52,284 bases of DNA from Mycobacterium sp. GA-1841 (GCF_001954135.1 NZ_MBEQ01000034.1:1-52284); one strand, 5' to 3'. Shown: positions 8,294 through 16,916, counted from the stretch's first letter. Notes: generated from the letters alone by a model not told the origin. A program made the numbers and translations.

Positions 8294-8312
8294 GCGCCGA
8301 TGGTAGGCGTGC

Positions 8313-8789
8313 TCAGCCGCCCGGTGCGGGATACACGGTGCGTGTCACGTTTGTGCGCGGCCGGTTGCGGGTCGTCGAGTATTCGTCGTCGTAGGGACTG
8401 CTCGTCTGAGTGTGTGGGGGATACGTCGTCGTCGATGTCTCGGAAGTCTCGGTGGGTTCCGATGTCCCCGTCGTCGTCGAGGTGGTGGAGGTGCCGGACG
8501 TGTCGGACACATCCGGCAGGCCGAACTCCGTGGTCTCCAACGGGCGGGTGGTCGTGGACCGGGTGGTGGTGGTCGTCGTCGTGGTCTTGGCCGACGTCGA
8601 CGTGTAGGCGGGCGGAACAAAATCGATCGGTGCGTCCTCGGACTCCGGGCTCGTCAGCGCAATCGCGGCCCACACGACCAGGCCGATCACGGCCAGCGCG
8701 GCCGCACTGGCTCCCGCGACCGCCGGCGTCGAGTGATGCCACGGCGCCTCAGGAGGCTCCTGGTCATCCTTGTCAGCGGTCACGGGCAC
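8313..8789 (-). CDS. Second Thr-rich single-pass membrane protein
   Basis: A short charged N-terminus is followed by a hydrophobic helix (about 23-46) and a Thr/Ser-rich tail (TTTTTTTTRSTTTRP and similar) ending in VYPAPGG. The architecture is the same as the neighbour at 7832-8293, which starts 19 bp downstream, although sequence similarity is mainly compositional. It is probably a membrane-anchored envelope protein; no function is recognised. The start is GTG 8789 or the in-frame GTG 8783. TACTAT at 8792-8797 is a minus-10 candidate that would suit the latter. Confidence 0.7.
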   Translation of the reverse strand: MPVTADKDDQEPPEAPWHHSTPAVAGASAAALAVIGLVVWAAIALTSPESEDAPIDFVPPAYTSTSAKTTTTTTTTRSTTTRPLETTEFGLPDVSDTSGTSTTSTTTGTSEPTETSETSTTTYPPHTQTSSPYDDEYSTTRNRPRTNVTRTVYPAPGG

Positions 8790-8810
8790 CGATAGTAGTG
8801 CCGAGCCTCG

Positions 8811-9740
8811 TCAGCGCAGCTGACGGATGACTTCACTGGCGAAGAGCTCGAGATGATCGAGATCCGACTGGTCGAGCAGCTGCAGGTAGACCCGCTGTAC
8901 GCCGGCTTCCCGGAACGGGCCCAGCTTGTCCACGATCTCGGCGGGCGTGCCGACCAGCGGCGAATTGCTGCGAAGTTCGTCCACCTCGCGGTTGATCGCT
9001 GCTGCTCGCTTGGCGATCTCTGCCTCATCGCGGCCAGCGCAGAGAACGAACGCCGCGGAGTAGGTCACGGCGTCGGCCGGGCGTCCCGCGTCGGCGACCG
9101 CAGCGGCCACCCGGGCGAACTGTGTCTTGACGGTGTCCAGCGGCACGAACGGCACGTTGAATTCTGAGGCGAACTCGGCGGCCAGTGCGGGCGTGCGATT
9201 GGCGCCTTGCCCGCCGATGATGATCGGCAGGTTCGACTGGGTGGGCTTGGGCAGCGCCGGTGAGTCGACGACGGCGTAGTGCGTGCCGGTGAAATCGAAC
9301 TTCTCGCCGACGGGTGTGTCCCACAGCCCGGTGAGGATCCGCAGCTGTTCTTCGAGCCGGTCGAACCGTTCGCCCAGCGGCGGGAACGGGATGGCGTAAG
9401 CCTGGTGCTCCTCCTCGAACCAGCCGGCGCCCAATCCGAGTTCGACGCGGCCACCGCTCATTTCGTCGACCTGCGCCACCGCGATCGCCAGCGGGCCGGG
9501 GTAGCGGAACGTGGCCGAGGTGACCATGGTGCCGAGTCGGATGGTCGAGGTTTCCCTGGCGATGCCGGCCAGCGTCACCCAGGAGTCGGTCGGCCCAGGC
9601 AGGCCGTCACCGCTCATCGCAAGGTAATGGTCTGACCGGAAGAAGGCCGAGTAGTCGAGGGCTTCGGCGGCCCGGGCCACTCCGAGCTGGTCTGAGTACG
9701 TTGCACCTTGCTGGGGTTCGACGAAAACACGGAAATCCAC
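8811..9740 (-). CDS. LLM-class F420-dependent oxidoreductase
   Basis: A complete luciferase-like TIM barrel of 309 aa. It has the N-terminal strand MDFRVFVEPQQG, SDHYLAM, LGTMVTSATFRYPGPLA, the family signature GRVELGLGAGWFEEEH and PIIIGGQGANRTPALAA near the phosphate-binding loop. Mycobacterial members of this type use coenzyme F420 for hydride transfer. The substrate is not predictable. GTG 9740 sits 6 nt after TAGGCT (9747-9752), predicting a leaderless transcript. A DinB-fold gene precedes it on the same strand with a 17-bp gap. Confidence 0.9.
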   Translation of the reverse strand: MDFRVFVEPQQGATYSDQLGVARAAEALDYSAFFRSDHYLAMSGDGLPGPTDSWVTLAGIARETSTIRLGTMVTSATFRYPGPLAIAVAQVDEMSGGRVELGLGAGWFEEEHQAYAIPFPPLGERFDRLEEQLRILTGLWDTPVGEKFDFTGTHYAVVDSPALPKPTQSNLPIIIGGQGANRTPALAAEFASEFNVPFVPLDTVKTQFARVAAAVADAGRPADAVTYSAAFVLCAGRDEAEIAKRAAAINREVDELRSNSPLVGTPAEIVDKLGPFREAGVQRVYLQLLDQSDLDHLELFASEVIRQLR

Positions 9741-9757
9741 GGAGCCAGCCTAGAGCG

Positions 9758-10381
9758 CTACAGCCCGCGGTGTGCGGCGCGCAGAGCAGCCACGGCGTCG
9801 TCGTCTCCGGAGAATGTGACCTGAGCCGGTTCACGGCCGGCGGCGAACAGGAGCAACTCTCCGGGTTCGCCGGTGACCGTCACCTCGGGTCCAGAGCCGA
9901 CGGTGGCCAGTGTCTTGCCCTGCGGGGTCGTCAGGGCCACCCTGGCCGGCGATTTGCCCATGGCCATCCGGGCCATGTTCGACACCTGCTTCGTCAGTGA
10001 CGAGACCGTGTCCTGATCGAGAACCCTTGGTTCCCAATGAGGTTGGGCCCGACGCACGTCTTCGTTGTGGATGAACATCTCGGCCACGTTGACCAACGGG
10101 TCCAGCAGCTTGAACGGGGAGTACAGCGGGGGTCCCGCGGCGATCTGATCCACCAACTCGGTCCAGTCGGTGCCCTCGGTCACCTTCTGCTGCACGCGCT
10201 CGGTATAGCCGGCGAGCTGCGGTATCAGGATGCCAGGGGCGGCGTCGAGGCGACGCTCACGCACCACCAGGTGGGCGGCCAGGTCGCGCGCGTTCCAGCC
10301 CTCGCACAGCGTGGGCGCATCCGGACCGGCGGCCCGCATGGTCTCGACCAGGGCGGCACGTTCGCGCTGCGAGATGCTCAT
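9758..10381 (-). CDS. TIGR03085-family DinB-fold protein (maleylpyruvate isomerase N-terminal-like)
   Basis: The N-terminal region (ERAALVETM, then PTLCEGWNARDLAAHLVVRE) matches the mycothiol-dependent maleylpyruvate isomerase/DinB four-helix fold as seen in TIGR03085 proteins. Conserved His residues in AAHL and in MFIHNEDVRRA are likely metal ligands. The C-terminal third is a small beta-rich domain ending FSGDDDAVAALRAAHRGL. The role is unknown; mycothiol- or metal-linked chemistry is family-level inference. ATG 10381 lies 6 nt after TAGAGT (10388-10393), a minus-10 whose first three bases are the lpqJ stop codon, so it can be transcribed independently of lpqJ. Confidence 0.85.
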   Translation of the reverse strand: MSISQRERAALVETMRAAGPDAPTLCEGWNARDLAAHLVVRERRLDAAPGILIPQLAGYTERVQQKVTEGTDWTELVDQIAAGPPLYSPFKLLDPLVNVAEMFIHNEDVRRAQPHWEPRVLDQDTVSSLTKQVSNMARMAMGKSPARVALTTPQGKTLATVGSGPEVTVTGEPGELLLFAAGREPAQVTFSGDDDAVAALRAAHRGL

Positions 10382-10390
10382 GCCCCAACT

Positions 10391-10939
10391 CTAGAAGGTT
10401 TCCACTCCTTCGACAGCGATGGACATTCCATGGCCCGTCTTGTCGTTACTGATCCTGGTGCCCTCGCTGCTCGCGTCGATGGTCCAGCCGACCGCGCGGT
10501 ACCGGCGGTAATCGAGCGTGACGGCCGGAATGTCGCCGAGATTGCCCAGAACCCAGGAGATCTGACCGTCCGGGGTGAGCCTGACCCCGTTCGCATGCGC
10601 ACCGTCGATCATCGGGGAGTTGCTGAAATCCGACTCACATCCCACTTCCGGGGTGGACAGCTGGCAGCGGGTCTTACCGGATTTGGTCTCGATGAAGACG
10701 TATCCGTTCTGCGGCTGGAGTTCGGTGGTGCCGCCAGGTGGGGCGGTGCGAGAGGAGCTGGGCGGAGCGGGGGCGGTGGTGCTCGGGGCCGGGCTGGAAC
10801 GGCTGGGCCGCTGTGTCGGATAGCTCGGTTCGGTCGGCGATTGCGGGCTGGTCTGCGGCGTGCCGTCGACATTCGATTGGCAGCCGGACAACAGCGCACC
10901 CGCAACCAGCAGAGCGCCTAGTGATTGCCACGCCTTCAC
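10391..10939 (-). CDS. lpqJ: Lipoprotein LpqJ
   Basis: The signal peptide KAWQSLGALLVAGALL ends in lipobox LSGC (Cys at residue 20 from the chosen start). A Pro/Ser/Thr linker and a globular domain follow, containing YVFIETKSGKTRCQLS, VGCESDF and HANGVRLTPDGQISWVLGNL, and the protein ends GHGMSIAVEGVETF. This matches LpqJ (Rv0344c), the conserved neighbour of iniBAC. Two Cys in the mature domain could form a disulfide. The function is unknown; the location is the outer face of the plasma membrane. GTG 10939 is preferred over ATG 10957 because TAGCCT (10947-10952) lies 7 nt upstream and would put the ATG before the transcription start. Confidence 0.88.
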   Translation of the reverse strand: MKAWQSLGALLVAGALLSGCQSNVDGTPQTSPQSPTEPSYPTQRPSRSSPAPSTTAPAPPSSSRTAPPGGTTELQPQNGYVFIETKSGKTRCQLSTPEVGCESDFSNSPMIDGAHANGVRLTPDGQISWVLGNLGDIPAVTLDYRRYRAVGWTIDASSEGTRISNDKTGHGMSIAVEGVETF

Positions 10940-11047
10940 CGCGACAAGGCTACGCATCGGACGTGGTCAGAGTCGGTCATGACGCGCCGATCGGCGCAGC
11001 TGACGCAATCTTGGGAGATTCCCAGCTGTGTTCCCTACATTCGTCGC

Positions 11048-11821
11048 GTGATCGGCAAAGCCCTGGATGCGTTTCTGGACTCCCCGTTGTCCGGCGTCAT
11101 GCCGTGGGCGTTGATGGCGATCCTGGCCGGTCCGGGGCGCTACGAGATCGCGGTATTGGGTGCGCTCGGTGTCACCGTGCTGGTACTGCTGCTCGCGTGG
11201 CGGCGCAACATTCCCGTCCACGTCCTGGAGGGGCTGGGCGTGACGTATTTCGTGGGGCTGGCGGCCGTCGGATTGGTGGCTTCCAGCGGTCAGAAGGCGT
11301 GGCTGGAAATGTGGTCCGGGGAGATCACCAATGCTTTGCTGGCCTTGTTCGCTCTCGTCAGCCTGATGATCGGGCGGCCCTACACCACCGCGTACGCCCG
11401 TGACGTCCATCCGCCCGAGCATTGGGACACGCCGCTGTTCAAGCGCACCAACATGGTGTTGACGGCGGTGTGGGCGGCGGCCTTCGGCTTCTCCGCGTCG
11501 GTCGGGTTTCTCGGTGACGTGCTCTTCGGCAGTACCGACAACTTCTGGACCGGGTGGATTCTGCAGCTGGCCTCGCTGTTCTTCGCGGTGGCCGTCACGG
11601 AGTTCTACCCCGAATACGCCCGGGCCAAGGCCCACACATCGCACCCGGCGCCATCGTGGTCACAGGTGTTCGAATGGCTACCACCGTTCGTACTGGCCAC
11701 CGGTGTGGCCGGCTGGCTGTTGGCCGCGGTCAGCAGCGGCGTGGCGGCCGATCTGGTGGTCATCGGAGCGTTCGGCACGGCCCTGCTGCGGCTTCGGGGC
11801 CAGCGGGCCCGGGCGATATAG
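11048..11821 (+). CDS. Polytopic membrane protein, unknown function
   Basis: About seven hydrophobic segments span most of 257 aa, including MPWALMAILAG, VLGALGVTVLVLLLAW, TYFVGLAAVGLVAS and LLALFALVSLMIG. A central polar loop is HPPEHWDTPLFKRTN, and the C-terminus is short and basic. No transporter signature is recognised. Upstream in-frame starts exist (ATG 10979), but GTG 11048 is chosen because TACATT (11036-11041) is 6 nt upstream and TTGGGA (11011-11016) gives a plausible minus-35, predicting a leaderless mRNA. It is divergent from lpqJ across a 108-bp gap. Confidence 0.75.
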   Translation: MIGKALDAFLDSPLSGVMPWALMAILAGPGRYEIAVLGALGVTVLVLLLAWRRNIPVHVLEGLGVTYFVGLAAVGLVASSGQKAWLEMWSGEITNALLALFALVSLMIGRPYTTAYARDVHPPEHWDTPLFKRTNMVLTAVWAAAFGFSASVGFLGDVLFGSTDNFWTGWILQLASLFFAVAVTEFYPEYARAKAHTSHPAPSWSQVFEWLPPFVLATGVAGWLLAAVSSGVAADLVVIGAFGTALLRLRGQRARAI

Positions 11822-11852
11822 CCAGGTCCATGTGGCCAAGGCCATATAGCCG

Positions 11853-12824
11853 TCACGACGGGCTGGGTTGTGGCAGGAATTGGTTGTCGAGGAACCCGGC
11901 GTAGTCGGGCAGCTGTGTGTTCGGGTCGATGGACTTCTGCGTCTTCGCCCACGCCCCGAGGTCGGCCAGCTTCTCGGCCAGGTCAGGCTTCAGCTGAATG
12001 GTGAAGTCGAATTCGCCGAGCACGGTACGCAGCAGCCCGGGATCGAGCTGGGTGGCCTTGGCAACGGCGTCGGTGGCGGCGTCGTCGTGCCGGGACAGGG
12101 CAGTGCCGGCGTCGTCGAGCGCGGCCAGGAAGGCGGTGATCGCCTTGCCCTTGGTCGAGACGGCCGACTCGGTGGCGACGAACAGGCTGTGCTGGTTGTA
12201 GGTGCCGCCGGTCAGTGTCACGGCGTCGTCCCCGAGGGCCTGGATGGTCTGTGCCTGATAAGGCTGGAAAATCGACACCGCGTCGACGTTGTGTTGGGTG
12301 GCGGCGGTGACGATCGCCGACGGGGCGATCTGCACAAGGTTTGCCTTGATGGTGTTTTGTGCCAGAGCATTTGAGACGAAATAGGCGGCGCTGGTGCCCA
12401 GCGGTGTGCCGATCGACTTGCCGGCCAGATCGGCGACGGTGTTGATGCCGGCGCTGCGGCGGGCGACGATTCGTGAGCCCTCCCAACGTGAACCGTCGGC
12501 GATGACCCGCAGGCTCGGTGTGCGCGTCAGGGTTGCCGCCGTCGGCACGTCGGCCGCGGTGGTGATGTCGACCTGTCCGGCCGCGGCGGCCTGCAACGCT
12601 TCGACACCGGATTGGAAGTTCACCACCTTGACGTTCACGTCGTGCTTGCCGAACAGGGTGGTGTCAGCGGCGACGGGGATCTGCGCCCAGGACGGGTCGA
12701 CGACGAATCCGACGGTGAGCTGATCGGGGTCTGTGGTGCTCGAGTCTGTGCATGCGGTGCCGGACACGGTGAGGGTGGCAGCGGCGACTGTGGCGGCGGC
12801 GAGGCGCCGAAGAGAAATTCTCAC
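11853..12824 (-). CDS. ABC importer substrate-binding lipoprotein (SsuA/TauA/NMT1-like)
   Basis: The signal peptide ends in SGTAC (lipid-attachment Cys 25). The mature part follows the NMT1/SsuA periplasmic-binding fold: LTVGFVVDPSWAQIPVAADT, NFQSGVEALQAAAAGQVDI, then INTVADLAGKSIGTPLGTSA, the typical nitrate/sulfonate/taurine-binding pattern. It is the last gene of a four-gene operon; its GTG overlaps the stop of the ATPase gene by 4 bp. It captures the ligand outside the membrane. With an arylsulfotransferase-like gene in the operon, a sulfonate or sulfate ester is the best guess, which is inference. Confidence 0.88.
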   Translation of the reverse strand: MRISLRRLAAATVAAATLTVSGTACTDSSTTDPDQLTVGFVVDPSWAQIPVAADTTLFGKHDVNVKVVNFQSGVEALQAAAAGQVDITTAADVPTAATLTRTPSLRVIADGSRWEGSRIVARRSAGINTVADLAGKSIGTPLGTSAAYFVSNALAQNTIKANLVQIAPSAIVTAATQHNVDAVSIFQPYQAQTIQALGDDAVTLTGGTYNQHSLFVATESAVSTKGKAITAFLAALDDAGTALSRHDDAATDAVAKATQLDPGLLRTVLGEFDFTIQLKPDLAEKLADLGAWAKTQKSIDPNTQLPDYAGFLDNQFLPQPSPS

Positions 12825-13585
12825 GGTGTGAGGTTCCTTTGGTCGATGCCGAGCTGGTGGTGCAGGGTTTTACGAATCTCGCTGTAGCCGAGCTGATCTG
12901 CCAGCGCGTCAGCCGGTCGGGGTCGGCTGAGTGGATTGCTGATCTGGTCGACGATTTTCCCGTCGCGCAGCACGCTGACCGTGTCGCCGAGCCGGATCGC
13001 CTCATCGATGTCATGCGTGACGAACACGATCGTGCGGTTCAGCCGGGTCCACAGGTCGATCAACAGATCCTGCATCCGTAGCCGGGTCAGCGCATCCAAC
13101 GCGGCGAACGGTTCATCCATCAGCATCACGGTCGGTTCCCCGGCCAGCACGCGAGCGATGCTGACGCGTTGTCGCATACCGCCGGACAGTTCCCCGGGGC
13201 GCTGGATGGCCACGTCGTCGCGCAGCCCGACCAGATCGAGCAATTCGTGGATCATATTCCGCCGCTGGGCTTTCGGTAGTCGTCGCGCAGCCAGGGCGAA
13301 GTCGATGTTGTCGGCGACGGTCATCCACGGGAACAGCACGTCGCGTTGGAAGGCGACACCTCGGCGGGGATCTGGTGACGTGACCGTCTCTCCATTGTCG
13401 GTGACCGAGCCCGCCGTGGCGGTGATGAGACCGGCCAGGCAGTGCAGCAGTGTGGACTTGCCGCTGCCGGACGCGCCGACCAGCACCGAGAAAGAGCCGT
13501 CGGGAATGGTCAGGGAGATGCCCTTCAGCGTCGGCTCGTACCTGCCGGGGAATTTGACCACGAGATCATGGGTTTGGATGGCCAT
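12821..13585 (-). CDS. ABC importer ATPase (SsuB/TauB-like)
   Basis: A 254-aa nucleotide-binding subunit. Walker A is GASGSGKST, the Q-loop lies near AFQRDVLFPW, the signature is LSGGMRQRVS, Walker B is VMLMDEPFAALD and the H-loop is FVTHDIDEA. The NitT/TauT family is indicated by the layout and by the flanking permease and NMT1-type binding protein. It drives import by ATP hydrolysis on the cytoplasmic face. It is tightly coupled: 1 bp after the permease gene, and overlapping the binding-protein gene by 4 bp. Confidence 0.93.
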   Translation of the reverse strand: MAIQTHDLVVKFPGRYEPTLKGISLTIPDGSFSVLVGASGSGKSTLLHCLAGLITATAGSVTDNGETVTSPDPRRGVAFQRDVLFPWMTVADNIDFALAARRLPKAQRRNMIHELLDLVGLRDDVAIQRPGELSGGMRQRVSIARVLAGEPTVMLMDEPFAALDALTRLRMQDLLIDLWTRLNRTIVFVTHDIDEAIRLGDTVSVLRDGKIVDQISNPLSRPRPADALADQLGYSEIRKTLHHQLGIDQRNLTP

Positions 13586-13586
13586 C

Positions 13587-14426
13587 TCAACGCTCCTCGT
13601 GAGCCCAGCGGGTGAACGGGGAGGTGGCGGAGGCCACCAGCAGGTCGCACACGGCGCCGATGACGCCCAGGACGATCAGGCAGAAGATGAGCCGATCCGC
13701 TTGGGAGAACAGCTGTGCCTGTGAAATCCGGTAGCCGATGCCGGCGGTGGTGCCCGTCATCTCGGCCACCACGATGAGCACGAACGCCATCGCCGCACCG
13801 ACCCTCAGGCCCGACGCGATATCGGGAGCGGCTTCGGGCAGGACCACCTTCGTGAGCGTCTGCACACGGGTGGCGCCCAGGCAGCGTGCGGCCTTCAGAT
13901 AGTCGATCGGTGTACTCGCCAGTCCGGAATGACTGTTGATCCACACCGGCACGAAAACGCCGAGCGCGATCACCAGGGTCTTGCTGTTCTCGCCCAACCC
14001 GAACCACAGAATGGCCAGTGGGACAAGCCCGATCGTCGGGATCGGCGAGAACACTCGAAGCACCGGTTGCAGCAGGTTTCGGCCGGCCGCCGTGGTCGCG
14101 GTGAGGACCGCGACGACGATGCCGACGGCTGCGCCGATCGCGAAACCGACTGCTGCCCTGCGCAAGCTGGCGACGATGTCGTCGGCGAGCAGGCCTTCGG
14201 CCCATAGGGTATGCCCCGCGGCCAGAATCTCGGGAACGCTGGGGAACAGCTGACGCGGGAACCGCCCGGTCGCCACCATCGCCGACCATGCGGCCGCGGC
14301 GATTCCCAGGCCGGCGAGTGTCCAGCCCAGGACGCCCAAGCGCGCCAGTGCCGACCGCAGACGAGGCGGGGTGGCGCGACCGGACGCGCTCGACGACGTC
14401 GTCGAGACAGCCAAATCGGTGGTCAC
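13587..14426 (-). CDS. ABC importer permease (SsuC/TauC-like)
   Basis: A 279-aa permease with about six transmembrane helices and the EAA loop LPEAAPDIASGLRVGAAMA that contacts the ATPase. The segment SMVATGRFPRQLFPSVPEIL is typical of the BPD_transp_1 family in nitrate/sulfonate/taurine systems. GTG 14426 overlaps the upstream arylsulfotransferase-like stop (GTGA), indicating translational coupling. Confidence 0.92.
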   Translation of the reverse strand: MTTDLAVSTTSSSASGRATPPRLRSALARLGVLGWTLAGLGIAAAAWSAMVATGRFPRQLFPSVPEILAAGHTLWAEGLLADDIVASLRRAAVGFAIGAAVGIVVAVLTATTAAGRNLLQPVLRVFSPIPTIGLVPLAILWFGLGENSKTLVIALGVFVPVWINSHSGLASTPIDYLKAARCLGATRVQTLTKVVLPEAAPDIASGLRVGAAMAFVLIVVAEMTGTTAGIGYRISQAQLFSQADRLIFCLIVLGVIGAVCDLLVASATSPFTRWAHEER

Positions 14427-15748
14427 GGAGAGGTTTCCGGCTCGGGCCCGACCACGCGCAGCGGGGATCTCGGGGTGTCCTCAGGGGCCCAGTCGAACGG
14501 GACAGCCTGGGACCGGTAGACCAGGGTGGTGAGAGTGAGCCGGTCGACCCCGGGCACCCTGGTTTGCTTGACTTCGGGTTCACCGGCCACGCCGTAGCCC
14601 TGGTAGGGGCTGTGGTACTCCCACACCACATCACCGTCGGAGGTCACCTGGAACAGCCGCCCGTGCATCCCTTCGGTGATCAGGGTGTTGCCGTTGGGCA
14701 GCCGTTGGGCATTGCTGACGAACGAGCTGAAAAAGGTCCAGGTGGGAAGGCCGGAATCCTCAGCGGTGTACTGCCAGACGATTTCCTTGGTGGTCGGGTC
14801 GATCTCGAGCACCCGAGAACCGGCGTAGATACCGAGCGGCGCGGCCGGATAGCCGGCACCGCCCTGATTGTCGAACACCAGGATGTTGCCCGCGCCCGGT
14901 AGACCCGCGGCGATCATGTGGGGATTGTGTTGACCTGAGGTCTGATCAACGGGACGCGGCACCTTGTGCACGTTGATCCGCTGATGCTGTGCGCCGTACT
15001 CGGCGTCGTAGTAGGGTCCCAGCTTCCACACGACCGCGCCGGATGACTTGTCGATCAGTGCGATGATGTTGGCCTTGCGGAAGCTGATCAAGATGTTGTC
15101 GGGATGGAAGGCCGAGTCGGGATCGTCGAGGTACCACCGGTTGGGGCCGAGAGTCTTGGCGCTGTTCATTTCCAGGTAGCCCCACGGGTCGTCGGGGTCG
15201 CGGGCAACCGCCTGGCGCAAGCCATCCCATCCGGTCGGTGAGAATCCGAACTCCTCGAGATGATCTCCGGCCAGCCACTGCCAGACGATCTCTCCCGCCG
15301 GCGTGACCTCGTAGAGTCCCTGGTCTCCGGCCGTGTATTCGCCCAGGCCTGGTACGACGCGGGGAACCGTCACCAGGATCAGGCGGTTGCCGTTGGGCAA
15401 CAGCTCCCAATCATGGTTTTGGCGAGCCGCTCCATCCGGCGCCTGCCGGCCCCACTCCCAGATGACCTCCCCGTCCCAATCGAGTTGCCCGATCGTGCCG
15501 TTGGCGTAGATGCCACCGCGGGCATCGCCGCTGTCGGACAGCTGTACCCCGACATCGCCGAGGCGGCCGCCGTTGAGCGCTGGGTCCAGGATCCGCGGTG
15601 GCACACCGGCATACGGCCATTCGTGTACCACGGTGCCGTTGAGGTCGATCAGTCGGGTGATGCCGTCGGCGCCGGTGAACAGGACATAACTGTCAAAGGC
15701 GAGGCCGGGGTCCAGATGACTGACCCCGGTGGGCCGTACGAATGCCAT
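14423..15748 (-). CDS. Arylsulfotransferase (ASST)-family protein
   Basis: A 441-aa beta-propeller-like protein with repeated D-G-x-V-x-W-x-W/Y blades: LNGTVVHEWPY, DGEVIWEWGRQ, AGEIVWQW, SGAVVWKLGP, TKEIVWQYTAED and DGDVVWEYHSP. Also present are NHDWELLPNGNRL, HPDNILISFRKAN and LPNGNTLITEG. These features match the arylsulfotransferase/ASST propeller family, which moves sulfate between phenolic compounds. No signal peptide is seen (MAFVRPTGVSHLDPG), unlike periplasmic ASSTs. It is the first gene of an operon with a sulfonate/taurine-type importer and is divergent from a LacI-type regulator. Substrate and catalytic activity are unproven. Confidence 0.8.
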   Translation of the reverse strand: MAFVRPTGVSHLDPGLAFDSYVLFTGADGITRLIDLNGTVVHEWPYAGVPPRILDPALNGGRLGDVGVQLSDSGDARGGIYANGTIGQLDWDGEVIWEWGRQAPDGAARQNHDWELLPNGNRLILVTVPRVVPGLGEYTAGDQGLYEVTPAGEIVWQWLAGDHLEEFGFSPTGWDGLRQAVARDPDDPWGYLEMNSAKTLGPNRWYLDDPDSAFHPDNILISFRKANIIALIDKSSGAVVWKLGPYYDAEYGAQHQRINVHKVPRPVDQTSGQHNPHMIAAGLPGAGNILVFDNQGGAGYPAAPLGIYAGSRVLEIDPTTKEIVWQYTAEDSGLPTWTFFSSFVSNAQRLPNGNTLITEGMHGRLFQVTSDGDVVWEYHSPYQGYGVAGEPEVKQTRVPGVDRLTLTTLVYRSQAVPFDWAPEDTPRSPLRVVGPEPETSP

Positions 15749-15802
15749 GTCAGCTACTCCACCAATCTCCTGTTACCAGCACGGGTCCTCCTCGTTACGG
15801 TT

Positions 15803-15814
15803 CTAATCGATTAG
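15803..15814. promoter_or_regulatory. Predicted LacI-family operator
   Basis: CTAATCGATTAG is a perfect 12-bp palindrome with a central CG, as preferred by LacI/GalR regulators. It lies in the 157-bp gap between the divergent arylsulfotransferase operon (start 15748) and the LacI-type gene (start 15906), so one bound dimer could control both. Binding is inferred. Confidence 0.6.
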
Positions 15815-15905
15815 CGTAGGCAGGCCAGCCGTGCGCGGAACCGTCACAATCGGGGTGATTCGAACTCTTTCGAGCAGTCGACGACGAGCGGAGGGTCCAC
15901 CCGTT

Positions 15906-16916
15906 GTGAGTGCGAAACGACCGACACTTGCCGACGTGGCAAGCCACGCCGGCACCTCGACCGCGGTGGTGAGCTACGTGCTCAACAACGGCCCCCGGCC
16001 GGTGTCGGAGGTGTTGCGCGCCAAGGTGATCAACGCGATCGACGAGCTGGGCTATCGGCCCGACGGCCGGGCCCGCGCGTTGCGCCGACCGCGGCGTTGG
16101 CGACAGATCGGCCTGTTGGTCCCCGATGTCACCTTGCCGTTGTTCGGTCAGTTCGTAGAGCAGATCGAGGTGCAAGCCCGCGCCCGTGAGCACCTCATCC
16201 TCATCGGCAACACCGGGTACGACCCGGAACGGGAGATCGAGTTCGCCGCGGCCTTTGCCGAGGTCGGTGTCGACGGCCTACTGGTGATCGGCGCCGCAAA
16301 CGCACCGCAGACGGCGAAACTGTGTCGGCAGGAACGTATTCCGGTGGTGTGGATGCACAGCGTCCGTGGTGACGTTCCCGCCGACATCGTGGGTGTCGAC
16401 CATTCCCATGCCGGCGAACTGATCACTCGGCATCTGATCGAGGGCCACGGGTGCCGAGACATCGTCTTCGTGGGTGGTATCGCCGAGGCCGATGTGCGCC
16501 TCGGTGACCGTGAAGCAGTGCAGCAGCGGCACGCCGGGGCGCAGGTGGCCGTCGGGGGGCGGGTGCCGGTCATCCGAACCGATCTCACCCCGGCCGCTGC
16601 CTATGCCGCCGTCGGCGACTTCCTGCGTCACTCCGCTCGCCGGCCGAAGGCGTTCGTGGTGGGCACCTATGGGCAGACCGCGGCGACCATTCGTGCGGTG
16701 CTCGACGCCGGGCTGGAGATTCCCGCTGACATCCGCGTGGTCGGGTTCGACGGCACCGTCAACGACTTCCGTGGTTACGGGCAGTTCCGGCTCACCGCGG
16801 CGCAGCAACCCGTCGGCACGATCGCGTGTCAGGCGCTGAGCCGGCTGATGGGGGATCCGCAACCGCTCGAGGTTCTGGAGCCGACACTTCAGATCGGCAA
16901 CTCGTGCGGCTGTTGA
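15906..16916 (+). CDS. LacI-family transcriptional regulator
   Basis: The N-terminal helix-turn-helix (TLADVASHAGTSTAVVSYVL) and hinge-type sequence (LGYRPDGRARALRR) are classic LacI. A periplasmic-binding-like effector domain follows: IGLLVPDVTLPLFGQFVEQI, DGLLVIGAAN, VGVDHSHAGELITRHL and VVGFDGTVNDF. GTG 15906 is chosen for the GGAGGG at 15890-15895 and because it puts the HTH at the usual distance from the start; an upstream in-frame ATG at 15831 would overlap the promoter region. It probably represses the divergent transport operon until its ligand is present. The C-terminus ends in an unusual CGC. Confidence 0.9.
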   Translation: MSAKRPTLADVASHAGTSTAVVSYVLNNGPRPVSEVLRAKVINAIDELGYRPDGRARALRRPRRWRQIGLLVPDVTLPLFGQFVEQIEVQARAREHLILIGNTGYDPEREIEFAAAFAEVGVDGLLVIGAANAPQTAKLCRQERIPVVWMHSVRGDVPADIVGVDHSHAGELITRHLIEGHGCRDIVFVGGIAEADVRLGDREAVQQRHAGAQVAVGGRVPVIRTDLTPAAAYAAVGDFLRHSARRPKAFVVGTYGQTAATIRAVLDAGLEIPADIRVVGFDGTVNDFRGYGQFRLTAAQQPVGTIACQALSRLMGDPQPLEVLEPTLQIGNSCGC

